From a bacterium (lineage in GTDB: Bacteria > SZUA-79 > Acidulodesulfobacterales > Acidulodesulfobacteraceae): a stretch of DNA of 64,000 nucleotides. A program made the translations under genes and the position numbers. A model generated the notes under the pieces. That model worked only from the letters and a program-made list of their open reading frames with translations, was not told the DNA's origin and ran no database searches. The stretch covers positions 1 through 64,000 of the forward strand of contig JAJYDX010000004.1 in NCBI GenBank assembly GCA_021777135.1. The letters are read 5' to 3'. Positions 47,041 through 56,493 of the stretch are shown here, piece by piece; the stretch's first letter is position 1; every line of letters begins with the position of its first letter.

Positions 47041-47676
47041 TTGGGGCAGAAAGTTAATCCAATTGGGCTTAGGATAGGAATCAATAAAACATGGGATTCC
47101 GGATGGTATAGCGACAGAAATTACGCGAAGTTTTTACATGCTGATTTGAAGATTCGTGAATTTTTGAAGAAAAAACTATATTCGGCTGGTATATCCAAAA
47201 TAAATATTGGTAGAAAAGCCGAAAAATTAATTATCGATATATCTGCTGCAAGACCGGGTATAATTTACGGAAAAAAAGGGTCTTCAGAATTTGATAATAT
47301 TAAAAATGGCATTGCAAAGATTAATAAATTAAAGGCTAAAGATATTGAGATTAATATATTAGAGGTTAAAAAACCTGAATTAGATTCTGTCTTAGTTGCC
47401 GAAGGTATAGCATCTCAGCTAGAAAAAAGAGTCGCATTTAAAAGAGCAATGAAAAAAAGCGTCACCATGGCATTAAAAAGCGGCGCTAAAGGCATTAAGA
47501 TAACCTGCGGAGGAAGATTAGCCGGAGCGGAAATTGCCAGGACAGAATGGTATCGCGAGGGAAGAGTTCCGCTTCATACATTGAGAGCAGATATAGACTA
47601 TGGAACTTCTGAAGCAAATACTACCTACGGAAAGATAGGCGTAAAAGTCTGGATATATAAAAGAGACGTATTATAA
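47041..47676 (+). CDS. rpsC: 30S ribosomal protein S3
   Basis: The 211-residue protein starts at TTG with CGGAGG upstream, reading [15 protein letters not shown] domain ([10 protein letters not shown] near residue 75) and the C-terminal [19 protein letters not shown] block follow. S3 forms part of the mRNA entry helicase. It overlaps nothing; the gap to rplP is 36 bp. Confidence 0.97.
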   Translation: MGQKVNPIGLRIGINKTWDSGWYSDRNYAKFLHADLKIREFLKKKLYSAGISKINIGRKAEKLIIDISAARPGIIYGKKGSSEFDNIKNGIAKINKLKAKDIEINILEVKKPELDSVLVAEGIASQLEKRVAFKRAMKKSVTMALKSGAKGIKITCGGRLAGAEIARTEWYREGRVPLHTLRADIDYGTSEANTTYGKIGVKVWIYKRDVL

Positions 47677-47712
47677 TTAAAAAAATTAAGTAATACATAA
47701 AGGTGAATAATT

Positions 47713-48126
47713 ATGTTAATGCCCGCTAAAACAAAATATAGGAAACAGATGAAGGGTAGAATGAGGGGAAAGGCTACCCGCGGCAATGCACTTGCATTTG
47801 GCGATTTTGGATTAAAAGTAGTTGAATGCGGTTATATAACTGCAAGGCAGATTGAAGCCGCAAGAATAGCCATGACAAGATTTGTAAAAAGAGGCGGTAA
47901 GGTCTGGATTAGGATATTTCCCGATAAACCTATTACGAAAAAGCCTGCCGAAACCAGAATGGGAAAAGGAAAAGGCTCCGTAGAAGAATGGGTATGTGTT
48001 GCAAGACCGGGATTAGTTTTGTATGAAATGGAAGGAATTCCTAAAGAAGTAGCAAAGGAAGCATTAAGATTGGCATCCCATAAGTTGCCGCTTAAGACAA
48101 CATTTATCGAAAGAGGAGAATTCTAA
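47713..48126 (+). CDS. rplP: 50S ribosomal protein L16
   Basis: The 137-residue protein begins [11 protein letters not shown], has [11 protein letters not shown] and [20 protein letters not shown], the loop that approaches the A-site tRNA elbow. Required for full peptidyl transferase and 50S assembly. AAAGGTG precedes the ATG. Confidence 0.97.
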   Translation: MLMPAKTKYRKQMKGRMRGKATRGNALAFGDFGLKVVECGYITARQIEAARIAMTRFVKRGGKVWIRIFPDKPITKKPAETRMGKGKGSVEEWVCVARPGLVLYEMEGIPKEVAKEALRLASHKLPLKTTFIERGEF

Positions 48127-48130
48127 TTAT

Positions 48131-48316
48131 ATGAAATTTAAAGAACTTAATGCAATGAATAATGAAGAACTCAAGGTAAAAGAGTCGGATTTTAGAAAAG
48201 AAATATTTAACCTTTTAGTTCAAAAATCATTAGGCTCATTAGAAAATCCAAAAAGAATTCAAGCCGTAAAAAAATCTATTGCCAGAATTAAAACTATTTT
48301 AAACAATAGGAAGTAG
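48131..48316 (+). CDS. rpmC: 50S ribosomal protein L29
   Basis: A 61-residue two-helix protein with KFKELNAMNNEEL and the conserved C-terminal helix RIQAVKKSIARIKTIL. Lies four bases after rplP. L29 neighbours L23 at the tunnel exit. Confidence 0.95.
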   Translation: MKFKELNAMNNEELKVKESDFRKEIFNLLVQKSLGSLENPKRIQAVKKSIARIKTILNNRK

Positions 48317-48325
48317 GAGACAAAA

Positions 48326-48556
48326 ATGAAAAAAACATTAACGGGCATAGTAACTTCTGATAAAATGGATAAAACTAGGGTTGTTGTAGTTACAGATATA
48401 GTAAAACATCCAGTTTATAAGAAATACGTTAAGAAGGTTAAAAAATTTAAGATTCATGATGAAAAAAATGTTACGCATATAGGCGACAAGGTTGTTTTTA
48501 TCGAAACACGTCCTTTATCTAAGGATAAAAGATGGAATCTTGAGAAGGTTCTTTAA
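48326..48556 (+). CDS. rpsQ: 30S ribosomal protein S17
   Basis: A 76-residue OB-fold protein with [24 protein letters not shown] and the C-terminal [14 protein letters not shown] segment. Early 16S rRNA binder. The start follows AGGAG closely. Confidence 0.96.
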   Translation: MKKTLTGIVTSDKMDKTRVVVVTDIVKHPVYKKYVKKVKKFKIHDEKNVTHIGDKVVFIETRPLSKDKRWNLEKVL

Positions 48557-48584
48557 TATAATTTAATTACACGGGACTATAACT

Positions 48585-48953
48585 ATGATTCAAATGCAAA
48601 CAGTTTTAAAATCCGCTGATAATTCTGGTGCTAAAAAACTTATGTGTATAAAAGTACTTGGTGGATCCAAAAGGAAATATGCCGGTATTGGCGACATAAT
48701 TGTTGTTTCCATAAAAGAGGCAATTCCTAATTCAAAAGTCAAAAAAGGTGACGTATCTAAGGCAGTTATTGTTAGGACGGTCAAAGAAGTGAAACGTCCA
48801 GATGGTAGTTACATAAGATTTGACAATAACTCGGCTGTATTAATTAATAATCAGAATGAACCGATAGGCACGCGTATTTTTGGTCCGGTAGCAAGAGAGT
48901 TAAGAGCTAAAAAATTTATGAGAATTATTTCATTAGCGCCAGAGGTGTTATAA
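48585..48953 (+). CDS. rplN: 50S ribosomal protein L14
   Basis: The 122-residue protein has [33 protein letters not shown] and [14 protein letters not shown]14 sits at the subunit interface next to L19. First gene of the spc group; the next gene begins two bases after its stop. Confidence 0.97.
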   Translation: MIQMQTVLKSADNSGAKKLMCIKVLGGSKRKYAGIGDIIVVSIKEAIPNSKVKKGDVSKAVIVRTVKEVKRPDGSYIRFDNNSAVLINNQNEPIGTRIFGPVARELRAKKFMRIISLAPEVL

Positions 48954-48954
48954 T

Positions 48955-49269
48955 ATGACTATAAAATTAAAAAAGAACGATAACGTTACTGTTTTAGCTG
49001 GAAAAGAGAAGGGAAAGTCGGGTAAAATTATTCGCGTTGATAGAGAAAAGAACAGGGTATATATCGAAAAGATAAATATGATAAAAAGGCATGTTAAACC
49101 CAGGAGCGCGCAAGAACCCGGAGGCATAATAGATAAAGAAGCCTCGATAAATATATCTAATGTTGCTTTGTATTGCCCTAAATGTAAAAAAGCAGTACGC
49201 TTCTCAATCAATTTAGATGATAAAGGGAATAAAATTAGAATTTGTAAAAAATGCGGATCTGAAGTTTAA
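48955..49269 (+). CDS. rplX: 50S ribosomal protein L24, zinc-ribbon type
   Basis: The 104-residue protein has a KOW motif (VLAGKEKGKSGKIIRVD) and the RHVKPRSAQEPGGI block. Its C-terminus carries two CxxC pairs (CPKC and CKKC), which suggests a zinc-binding form rather than the cysteine-free E. coli type. L24 initiates 50S assembly. Confidence 0.96.
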   Translation: MTIKLKKNDNVTVLAGKEKGKSGKIIRVDREKNRVYIEKINMIKRHVKPRSAQEPGGIIDKEASINISNVALYCPKCKKAVRFSINLDDKGNKIRICKKCGSEV

Positions 49270-49286
49270 TTTTGGAGGATTGAAAA

Positions 49287-49829
49287 TTGTCAGCAAGATA
49301 TAAAGAATTTTATAAAAATGAAGTAATACCTAGGTTAATAAAAGAAACCGGTTACAAAAATATAAATCAAATACCTAAATTAGAAAAAATAGTTATTAAT
49401 ATGGGTTTGGGAGAAGCAACATCAAATTCAAAAATAATTGAACAATCTGTTGCTGAGTTAAGCAAAATTGCCGGTCAGAAACCTGTAGTTGCAAAAGCAA
49501 AAAAATCCATTGCAGCTTTCAAATTGAAAGAAAATCAGGAAATTGGCTGTTTTGTTACTTTAAGAAGCGATAGAATGTACGATTTTTTTGATAAACTTAT
49601 TAATATATCTCTTCCAAGAGTTAGGGATTTTAAGGGAACTTCTAAAAAGGCATTCGATGGTCGTGGAAATTATACTCTTGGCGTTAAAGAACAGGTTATA
49701 TTTCCCGAAATCAGCTATGAACTTATAGAAAAAATTAAGGGTATGAATATTACTATAGTTACTTCTGCAAAAAATAATGAAGACGGATATAAACTTTTGA
49801 AAAGTTTTAATTTTCCGTTTAGAAATTAG
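49287..49829 (+). CDS. rplE: 50S ribosomal protein L5
   Basis: The 180-residue protein starts at TTG with TTGGAGG upstream. It shows [34 protein letters not shown] and [19 protein letters not shown]5 binds 5S rRNA and contacts P-site tRNA. Confidence 0.97.
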   Translation: MSARYKEFYKNEVIPRLIKETGYKNINQIPKLEKIVINMGLGEATSNSKIIEQSVAELSKIAGQKPVVAKAKKSIAAFKLKENQEIGCFVTLRSDRMYDFFDKLINISLPRVRDFKGTSKKAFDGRGNYTLGVKEQVIFPEISYELIEKIKGMNITIVTSAKNNEDGYKLLKSFNFPFRN

Positions 49830-49841
49830 GAGATACGAAAT

Positions 49842-50027
49842 ATGGCAAAAAAGTCTATGATTATAAAAGCTGGCAAGGCGCCAAAATTTAAAGTTAGAAT
49901 TCATAACAGATGTCCAATATGCGGAAGACCTAGGGGCTATTACAGAAAGTTTGATATGTGCAGAATATGTTTTAGAACTTATTCCAGCAAAGGACTTATA
50001 CCCGGAGTTACCAAGTCAAGCTGGTAA
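49842..50027 (+). CDS. rpsN: 30S ribosomal protein S14, zinc-binding (type Z)
   Basis: A 61-residue short S14 with zinc ligands C24, C27, C40 and C43 (CPICGRPRG and CRICFR). The long, zinc-free form typical of E. coli is about 101 residues, so this is the ancestral C+ type. AGGAG precedes ATG. Confidence 0.97.
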   Translation: MAKKSMIIKAGKAPKFKVRIHNRCPICGRPRGYYRKFDMCRICFRTYSSKGLIPGVTKSSW

Positions 50028-50076
50028 TTAAATTAAATCTATCTTTAATATATATAAGAGAGGAAAAAAAGAAAAA

Positions 50077-50475
50077 ATGAATTACCCGATTTCAGATATG
50101 ATAATTAGAATAAAAAATGCTTATAAGGCAGGTAAAGAAAAGGTTAATATGCCATACTCGGGTTTAAAAGAAAATATATGTGAAATTTTAAAAAGGGAAG
50201 GTTTTATTGAAAATTATTCGGTTGAAAATGTCGAAGATGTTTCAAAAAAAAATATAAATATTAAATTGGCTTACTACGAAAGTAAAAAGCCCACGGTTAT
50301 TGATATTAAAGCGACTAGCACTCCCGGAATAAGATTCTATAAAAAGGCGAAAGATATAAGGGCATATAAAAACGGGTTAGGAATAGAGATATTTTCTACA
50401 TCGTCTGGAATTCTATCTGATGTTGAGTGCAAAGAGAAGAAAATTGGCGGACTTTCATTGTTAAAGGTTTTTTAA
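50077..50475 (+). CDS. rpsH: 30S ribosomal protein S8
   Basis: The 132-residue protein has ISDMIIRIKNAYKAGKEKV, TSTPGIRFYKKAKDI and the C-terminal EIFSTSSGILSDVECKEKKIGG block. In E. coli S8 represses the spc operon by binding near rplE. AGAGG lies upstream. Confidence 0.97.
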   Translation: MNYPISDMIIRIKNAYKAGKEKVNMPYSGLKENICEILKREGFIENYSVENVEDVSKKNINIKLAYYESKKPTVIDIKATSTPGIRFYKKAKDIRAYKNGLGIEIFSTSSGILSDVECKEKKIGGLSLLKVF

Positions 50476-50510
50476 TTAAGATAAACTAAAAATTAAAAGG
50501 TATTGATAAA

Positions 50511-51050
50511 ATGTCCAGAATAGGTAAAAAAATTATTGAAATACCCAAAGAGGTTAAAGTTGAGTTAAATGGCAATATTTTAACTTCTTCAGGTCCGTTA
50601 GGGAAGGTTTCAAAAAAAATTCCGGAAGGAATAACTTTAGAGTTAAATCAATCTGATGTTTCAGTAAAACTTAAGGAAAATAATCCAAATTACGAAAAAT
50701 TTACAGGATTAACAAGAACCATTATTGCTAATGCTATAATAGGTGTCGTGAAAGGATTTTCTAAAGACCTTGAAATCATAGGCGTTGGATATAGGGCTGA
50801 AGTTAAAAATAAAAATCTGGTGCTAAATTTAGGTTTTTCGCATCAGGTTAATTTTATAATTCCTGAAGGTATAAAAATAGTCGTCGAGAAGAATACATCG
50901 TTGAAAATTAGCGGGTTCGATAAAGAACTTGTTGGACTAGTCGCATCTCAGATTAGAGAATTAAAAAAGCCGGAACCATATAAGGGTAAGGGTATTAAAT
51001 ATTCCGATGAAGTCATAAAACGTAAAGTAGGTAAGGCATCAGGAAAATAA
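50511..51050 (+). CDS. rplF: 50S ribosomal protein L6
   Basis: The 179-residue protein contains the two L6 repeats, with SRIGKKIIEIPKEV at the start, GVVKGFSKDLEIIGVGYRA in the middle and PEPYKGKGIKYSDEVIKRKVGKA at the end. It supports the sarcin-ricin loop region. Confidence 0.97.
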   Translation: MSRIGKKIIEIPKEVKVELNGNILTSSGPLGKVSKKIPEGITLELNQSDVSVKLKENNPNYEKFTGLTRTIIANAIIGVVKGFSKDLEIIGVGYRAEVKNKNLVLNLGFSHQVNFIIPEGIKIVVEKNTSLKISGFDKELVGLVASQIRELKKPEPYKGKGIKYSDEVIKRKVGKASGK

Positions 51051-51078
51051 TTAAATTTGAATATAAAAAGGGTTAAAC

Positions 51079-51435
51079 ATGAAAGATAAAATAGAAAAAA
51101 GACTTCGCAGAAAAGCACATATCAAAAAGGTTATGAAAAATAACATTAAACCGCGTTTATGCGTGTTTAAAAGCTTAAATAATATTTATGCGCAGGTTTT
51201 CTCTGTTGACAATAATGTTTTAGCGCAGACATCTTCACTTTCTAAGGAGATAAAAGGTAAGATTAAGGGTCACAGAGGTAATGTAGATGCCGCTAAAATA
51301 GTAGGTAAAGAAATTGCGGAATTATGCAAGCAGAAATCGATAATTGATGTTGCATTTGACAGAAACGGATATATTTATCACGGTAGGGTTAAGGCGCTAG
51401 CCGATGCCGCAAGAGAAAACGGATTAAATTTTTAG
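51079..51435 (+). CDS. rplR: 50S ribosomal protein L18
   Basis: The 118-residue protein has RLRRKAHIKKVMK, RLCVFKSLNNIYAQV and AFDRNGYIYHGRVKALADAARENG. L18 binds 5S rRNA with L5 and L25. SD is AAGGG, 8 bases before ATG. Confidence 0.97.
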   Translation: MKDKIEKRLRRKAHIKKVMKNNIKPRLCVFKSLNNIYAQVFSVDNNVLAQTSSLSKEIKGKIKGHRGNVDAAKIVGKEIAELCKQKSIIDVAFDRNGYIYHGRVKALADAARENGLNF

Positions 51436-51456
51436 TTAAGAATATTGGAGGATAAT

Positions 51457-51942
51457 TTGGAGAGATTAAGCGTTGAAGATTTAAATATTAAGGATAAAGT
51501 TATTCATATTTCAAGAGTTGCCAAAGTTGTTAAAGGAGGAAGAAGGTTTGGTTTTTCAGCTTTAGTTGTTGCCGGAGATCCTGATGCAAATTTTGTTGGC
51601 ATAGGTTTAGGCAAAGCAAAAGAAGTGCCAGAAGCAATCAGAAAAGGAACAGAACAGGCAAAGAAAAATTTAATAAGAGTCAAAGTTCATAAAAATTCAA
51701 TACCACATGAGCAATACGGCAAAAGTGGAGCGGGATATGTATTCATGAAGCCGGCTCCTGAAGGAACTGGTATAATTGCAGGTGGCGCAATGAGAGCAAT
51801 TTTTGAACTTTCAGGCGTAAGAAATGTATACGCAAAGTCTATAGGCTCTTCAAATCCTCACAATGTTGCAAATGCTACTTTGAAATGTATTTCTTCATTT
51901 TTTTATAAAGGCGAATTGGGAAAAAGAAGAAAAAAATCATAA
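51457..51942 (+). CDS. rpsE: 30S ribosomal protein S5
   Basis: A TTG at 51445 is in frame but overlaps the GGAGG ribosome-binding site, so the TTG at 51457, five bases after it, is preferred; this gives 161 residues. It has [38 protein letters not shown], and [19 protein letters not shown], the fidelity-related S5 core. Normally rpmD (L30) follows rpsE; it is absent here. Confidence 0.96.
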   Translation: MERLSVEDLNIKDKVIHISRVAKVVKGGRRFGFSALVVAGDPDANFVGIGLGKAKEVPEAIRKGTEQAKKNLIRVKVHKNSIPHEQYGKSGAGYVFMKPAPEGTGIIAGGAMRAIFELSGVRNVYAKSIGSSNPHNVANATLKCISSFFYKGELGKRRKKS

Positions 51943-51974
51943 ATAAATTATCATATAATAGAAATACATAGAAT

Positions 51975-51998
51975 GCGGATAGACTTTAGATTGTCCGC
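51975..51998 (+). other. Hairpin in the rpsE-rplO gap, where rpmD is expected
   Basis: GCGGATA (51975-51981) pairs with TGTCCGC (51992-51998), seven pairs including one G-U, with a 10-base loop. It is followed by CTAAAAAAGAGGAAG rather than a U-tract. It might slow or pause polymerase, or control rplO translation; no known motif is recognised. Confidence 0.45.
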
Positions 51999-52020
51999 CT
52001 AAAAAAGAGGAAGATATTTA

Positions 52021-52455
52021 ATGGTTAATTTAAGCGAATTTGGAAGACATAATAATAAGAAGATTAAAAGGTTAGGAAGAGGTCCCGGCTCAGGACACGG
52101 TCAGACTTCTGGAAAGGGAAATAAGGGTCAGAATGCAAGAGCAGGCGGAGGAGTTAGACCCGGATTTGAAGGCGGTCAAATGCCTTATAGTAGAAGAGTT
52201 CCCAAAAGAGGTTTTAATAATCCGCTTAGAGAACATATAGCAATTATAAATTTTACTGCAATAGAAAATATTAAAAGCGACGAAATAAATATCGATATTT
52301 TAAAAGAAAACGGCATATTAAAGAAAAGCGAAAATAAATTTAAGCTTTTAGGTTCAGGAGAAATTAACCGCAAAATTAGTATTTCTTGCAATAAGATATC
52401 TAAGAACGCAAAAGAAAAGATAGAAAAAATCGGCGGGACCGTAAGGATAATATAA
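52021..52455 (+). CDS. rplO: 50S ribosomal protein L15
   Basis: The 144-residue protein has RLGRGPGSGHGQTSGKGNKGQ and RAGGGVRPGFEGGQMP in its long basic N-terminal extension, then the globular C-terminal domain. AGAGGAAG precedes the ATG. secY begins three bases after its stop. Confidence 0.97.
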   Translation: MVNLSEFGRHNNKKIKRLGRGPGSGHGQTSGKGNKGQNARAGGGVRPGFEGGQMPYSRRVPKRGFNNPLREHIAIINFTAIENIKSDEINIDILKENGILKKSENKFKLLGSGEINRKISISCNKISKNAKEKIEKIGGTVRII

Positions 52456-52458
52456 AGA

Positions 52459-53757
52459 ATGGCGCAAAGTTTTGAAAATTTAGGAAAAATTCCGGAACTA
52501 AGAAACAGAATACTTTATACTCTTTTAATGTTTATAGTATTCAGAATCGGAGTTCACATTACAACTCCCGGTGTCAATCCTGTTGCTTTGTCCCAGTTTT
52601 TTAACGCTTCTAATAGTAATTTATTTGGACTATTCAATATGTTCACGGGCGGAGCGTTAGCCCGTTTTTCTATATTTTCTCTTGGCATTATGCCATATAT
52701 TAGCTCGTCGATTATATTTCAGATGCTTCCAATGGTTATACCTTCTTTAGACAGATTGCAAAAAGAGGGCGAATCAGGAAGAAAAAAATTCATGCAATAT
52801 ACGAGATATGGAACTGTATTGCTATCATTATTTCAGTCTATCGGAATAAGCTATGGAATAGAAGCAATGAGAAGTCCGGAAGGATTGCCGGTTGTAATGC
52901 ATCCCGGAGTAAGTTTTTTAATTATATCGGTTATTGCTCTTACCGCAGGTACTATTTTTGTTATGTGGATTGGCGAAGAAATATCGGAACACGGTATTGG
53001 CAATGGAATTTCTCTTATAATATTTGCTGGAATAGTAGCGGCAATTCCAGGCGCATTTATGAATACTATTAAAATGATACAACTTGGCGAAATTAACATT
53101 ATGCTATTGATTTTAATTGTTGCCTTGATGATTTTGGTAATAGGTTTTATAGTTTTCGTAGAGTCGGCCCAAAGAAGAATACCTATACAGTATGCAAAAA
53201 AAATGGTAGGCAGGAAGTTATACTCGGGACAGACAAGTTATCTTCCGTTAAAAGTAAATACGCCCGGAGTCATTCCTCCTATTTTTGCTATGTCTATACT
53301 TCTTTTTCCTGCGACGATAGCTAATTTTATTAAGATACCGGTATTTGAAAGAATTTCTGAATACTTAAATCCAAACGGAGTTCTTTATAATATAATTTTT
53401 GTTATTTTAATTTTTTTCTTTTGTTATTTTTATACTGCAATTACTTTTAAGGTTGATGATGTTGCCGATGATTTGAGAAAATATGGCGGCAATGTTCCCG
53501 GTATTAAACCTGGAAAATCTACATCATCATTTATAGATAAGATTTTAAACAGGGTTACTTTTATTGGCGCAATATATGTATCTTTAATTTGTCTGCTGCC
53601 TACTATTTTGATTAATAAATTTCATGTTCCTTTTTATTTCGGAGGAACAGGACTTTTAATTGTAGTTGTCGTGGCTATGGACACTATCGTACAGATTCAA
53701 TCTCATTTATTATACAGAAACTATGATAGCCTGCTAAAGAAGGCGTCAAAAAAATAA
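52459..53757 (+). CDS. secY: Preprotein translocase subunit SecY
   Basis: The 432-residue integral membrane protein has ten hydrophobic segments and the SecY signatures FRIGVHITTPGVNP (plug side), MFTGGALARFSIFSLGIMPYI and GIGNGISLIIFAGI. It is the protein-conducting channel with SecE. AAAG is the only SD-like sequence, so translation is probably coupled to rplO. Confidence 0.97.
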   Translation: MAQSFENLGKIPELRNRILYTLLMFIVFRIGVHITTPGVNPVALSQFFNASNSNLFGLFNMFTGGALARFSIFSLGIMPYISSSIIFQMLPMVIPSLDRLQKEGESGRKKFMQYTRYGTVLLSLFQSIGISYGIEAMRSPEGLPVVMHPGVSFLIISVIALTAGTIFVMWIGEEISEHGIGNGISLIIFAGIVAAIPGAFMNTIKMIQLGEINIMLLILIVALMILVIGFIVFVESAQRRIPIQYAKKMVGRKLYSGQTSYLPLKVNTPGVIPPIFAMSILLFPATIANFIKIPVFERISEYLNPNGVLYNIIFVILIFFFCYFYTAITFKVDDVADDLRKYGGNVPGIKPGKSTSSFIDKILNRVTFIGAIYVSLICLLPTILINKFHVPFYFGGTGLLIVVVVAMDTIVQIQSHLLYRNYDSLLKKASKK

Positions 53758-53785
53758 ATATATCTTATAAAAAAAGAGGTAAAAA

Positions 53786-54433
53786 ATGAAAAGTAAAATT
53801 TATATTTTAATTGGACCTCCTGGCGCCGGTAAGGGAACACAGGCTAAGAACATTGCTAATACAAAAGACTTTGTATTGATATCCACAGGCGATTTATTAA
53901 GGGAAAACGTTGAGAAAAAAACTGAATTGGGTCAAATTGCAAAGTCATATATGGATAAAGGCGAATTTGTTCCGATAGAATTAGTTACAAAAATAATTAG
54001 GGCAAGCATACAACAGAATTTGGGAAAGAATGGTTTTTTATTTGACGGTTTTCCTAGAGACCTATCCCAAAACGTTTTACTTGACGAAATGCTTAAAGAG
54101 TTTAATCTTGAGGTAGATAAGGTCATATATATAGACGTTAAGGATGAAGCGATACTAGAAAGACTTACAAACAGGAGAGTTTGCCCAAAATGTAAAAAAG
54201 TGTATCATATGAAATTTAATAAGCCTAAAAAAGACGAATTATGTGATGATTGTGGAGTTGACCTAATAACAAGGGATGATGACAAGCCTGAAGTTATCAA
54301 AAATAGGCTTGTGACTTATCATAAATCTACACATCCATTAGTAGAGCATTTTGAAAAATTAGGCAAAGTAATCCGAATTAACGGAGAAAAATCTCCTAAA
54401 GAGGTTGAAAGCGAAATAATATCTTATATCTGA
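53786..54433 (+). CDS. adk: Adenylate kinase, zinc-LID type
   Basis: The 215-residue enzyme has the P-loop GPPGAGKGTQ (10-19), FDGFPRD (87-92) and a long LID with four zinc cysteines C133, C136, C153 and C156. It interconverts ATP, ADP and AMP. AGAGG is upstream, and the secY-adk-map-infA order is standard. Confidence 0.97.
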   Translation: MKSKIYILIGPPGAGKGTQAKNIANTKDFVLISTGDLLRENVEKKTELGQIAKSYMDKGEFVPIELVTKIIRASIQQNLGKNGFLFDGFPRDLSQNVLLDEMLKEFNLEVDKVIYIDVKDEAILERLTNRRVCPKCKKVYHMKFNKPKKDELCDDCGVDLITRDDDKPEVIKNRLVTYHKSTHPLVEHFEKLGKVIRINGEKSPKEVESEIISYI

Positions 54434-54446
54434 TAAGCCTATAAAA

Positions 54447-55187
54447 ATGGTTAATCTTAAAAGTAAGATTGATATAGAGGGAATAAAACAGGCAGGTGAA
54501 ATTGTAAACAAAGTCTTAAATGTATTGTCGGCCATGACTAAGCCGGGCATGAAAACGATAGAGTATGATACTGTCGCGGAGAATGAGGCAGTATCTTTAA
54601 ATGCAATTCCGGCATTTAAAGGCTATAACGGTTTCCCCTATTCAGTTTGCGTGTCAGTCAACGAAGAAGTAGTTCATGGTTTTCCATCACAGAGAAGATT
54701 GAGGGAAGGAGACATTGTAAGTCTGGATTACGGTATTTATTATAAAGGTTATTATGCCGACGCGGCTGTTACTGTTCCGGTAGGTGAAGTTAATAACTCT
54801 GCTTTAAAATTGATTAATGTTACTAAAGAAGCTTTGAGAATTGGAATTTCAAAAGCGATTTGTGGAAATAAAATTAACGATATTTCAAGCGCTGTTGAAA
54901 AATTTGTATTAGAAAATAAATATTCCGTAGTAAGGGATTTTGTCGGTCACGGGGTAGGATTCAAATTGCATGAAGACCCTCAAGTTCCTAATTATTATAT
55001 AGAAAAGAACGAAGTATTAATTGAAAATGGTATGGTTATTGCAATTGAACCTATGGTCAATGAATTTTCTTATAAAGTAAAGATTAAGGAAAACAGGTGG
55101 ACCGTAATTACCAGAGATAAAGGTTTGTCTGCTCATTTTGAGCATACAGTTGCAATAACAAATGAAGGCCCTCAAATTCTTACTTAG
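54447..55187 (+). CDS. map: Methionine aminopeptidase, type I
   Basis: The 246-residue enzyme has the metal-binding [17 protein letters not shown] (two aspartates), [16 protein letters not shown] (histidine) and AIEPMV glutamate motifs. It removes the initiator methionine from nascent chains. No N-terminal zinc-finger extension is present, so it is type Ia. No strong SD; the start lies 13 bases after adk. Confidence 0.96.
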   Translation: MVNLKSKIDIEGIKQAGEIVNKVLNVLSAMTKPGMKTIEYDTVAENEAVSLNAIPAFKGYNGFPYSVCVSVNEEVVHGFPSQRRLREGDIVSLDYGIYYKGYYADAAVTVPVGEVNNSALKLINVTKEALRIGISKAICGNKINDISSAVEKFVLENKYSVVRDFVGHGVGFKLHEDPQVPNYYIEKNEVLIENGMVIAIEPMVNEFSYKVKIKENRWTVITRDKGLSAHFEHTVAITNEGPQILT

Positions 55188-55195
55188 GAAAATTT

Positions 55196-55417
55196 ATGTC
55201 CAATAAAGAAGATTTAATAGAGGTTGAAGGTACCGTTGTTGAGCCTCTTCCAAATGCAATGTTCAGGGTTGAATTGGAAAACGGGTATAAAGTGCTAGCT
55301 CATATATCGGGAAAAATGAGAATGCACTATATAAAAATTCTTGCTGGCGATAAAGTCACGGTTCAGCTGTCGCCTTACGATTTGACTAGAGGGCGGATTA
55401 TATTCAGAGGGAAGTAA
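55196..55417 (+). CDS. infA: Translation initiation factor IF-1
   Basis: A 73-residue OB-fold protein with [22 protein letters not shown] and [15 protein letters not shown], the full IF-1 signature. It occupies the A site during initiation. AGGAAA lies upstream; gap to map is eight bases. Confidence 0.97.
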   Translation: MSNKEDLIEVEGTVVEPLPNAMFRVELENGYKVLAHISGKMRMHYIKILAGDKVTVQLSPYDLTRGRIIFRGK

Positions 55418-55460
55418 AATATAATATTCAAATATAAAAAAGGAAAAAAAGGAGTCAAAA

Positions 55461-55574
55461 TTGAAAGTAAGGTCATCGGTAAAAAAAATATGTGATAAAT
55501 GTAAAGTTATTAAAAGAAAGGGTGTCGTAAGAATTATCTGCGAAAACCCTAAACATAAGCAACGTCAGGGTTAA
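55461..55574 (+). CDS. rpmJ: 50S ribosomal protein L36
   Basis: A 37-residue protein starting at TTG with AAGGAG upstream. Zinc ligands C11, C14, C27 and H32 (CDKC and CENPKH) define the zinc-binding L36 form. Small size makes it easy to miss; rpsM begins 15 bases later. Confidence 0.95.
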   Translation: MKVRSSVKKICDKCKVIKRKGVVRIICENPKHKQRQG

Positions 55575-55589
55575 TAAGGAGGAATAATT

Positions 55590-55964
55590 ATGGCAAGAAT
55601 TTCAGGAATAGATCTACCTAAGAATAAAAGAATTGAAATTGCGTTAACTTATATTTTCGGAATTGGACGCTCATTATCAAATAGTATTTTAGAAAAAGCG
55701 GGCATAGGAGTTGATATAAAAGTTAAAGATTTAACCGATGTCCAGGTTAATAGCATAAGACAGTTAATAGATAATGAATTCAAGGTGGAAGGCGATTTAA
55801 GAAGAGAAGTACAAACAAATATAAAAAGATTAATTGATATTGGAAGCTATAGGGGATTAAGGCATAAAAAGGGATTACCCGCAAGAGGACAAAGAACTAA
55901 AACAAATGCAAGGACAAGGAAAGGTCCTAGAAAGTCTACTATAGCGGCTGCTAAAGCAAAATAA
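55590..55964 (+). CDS. rpsM: 30S ribosomal protein S13
   Basis: The 124-residue protein has [25 protein letters not shown], an S13-type helix-two-turn-helix, and the C-terminal [21 protein letters not shown] tail that contacts P-site tRNA. AAGGAGG upstream. First gene of the alpha group. Confidence 0.97.
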   Translation: MARISGIDLPKNKRIEIALTYIFGIGRSLSNSILEKAGIGVDIKVKDLTDVQVNSIRQLIDNEFKVEGDLRREVQTNIKRLIDIGSYRGLRHKKGLPARGQRTKTNARTRKGPRKSTIAAAKAK

Positions 55965-56018
55965 TTCATATAAAATAGTATCTTATTATTAATTTAATAA
56001 AAGTATCAAGGGGTTTAA

Positions 56019-56414
56019 ATGGCAAACGTTAAAAAAAATGCACCAAAAAAGAAGAAAGACAAAAAAAATATTCAAAATGCGATTGCTCATATAAAATCGA
56101 CATTTAATAACACCATAGTAAGCATTACAGATTTAAGCGGAAATGTTCTAGCGTGGGCAAGTTCAGGAACAAGCGGATTTAAAGGCTCTAGAAAAAGTAC
56201 GCCTTATGCCGGACAGGTTGCTGCTGAACAGGCAGCAAAAAAAGTTTCTGATTATGGTGTTGCGAATGTTGAGGTTTATATAAAAGGTCCTGGCGGCGGA
56301 AGAGAGTCTGCTCTTAGGGCTCTTCAAAGTTCGGGATTTAATATAACTTTGATTAAAGACGTAACGCCTATACCTCATAACGGTTGCAGGCCTCCAAAAA
56401 GGAGAAGAGTTTAA
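56019..56414 (+). CDS. rpsK: 30S ribosomal protein S11
   Basis: The 131-residue protein has a lysine-rich N-terminus and the conserved [35 protein letters not shown] and [18 protein letters not shown] blocks. It binds the platform near the E site. AAGGGG precedes ATG. Confidence 0.97.
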   Translation: MANVKKNAPKKKKDKKNIQNAIAHIKSTFNNTIVSITDLSGNVLAWASSGTSGFKGSRKSTPYAGQVAAEQAAKKVSDYGVANVEVYIKGPGGGRESALRALQSSGFNITLIKDVTPIPHNGCRPPKRRRV

Positions 56415-56493
56415 GATTTTAAATTAAATTTTTTTATTGCGAAATACAGATTAATTCATATATTAAGTAACATTGAAATAATGAGGTGAAAAA

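Noticed and set aside
51445-51456. Upstream TTG start for rpsE
   Set aside because: It lies over the GGAGG ribosome-binding site that serves the TTG at 51457.
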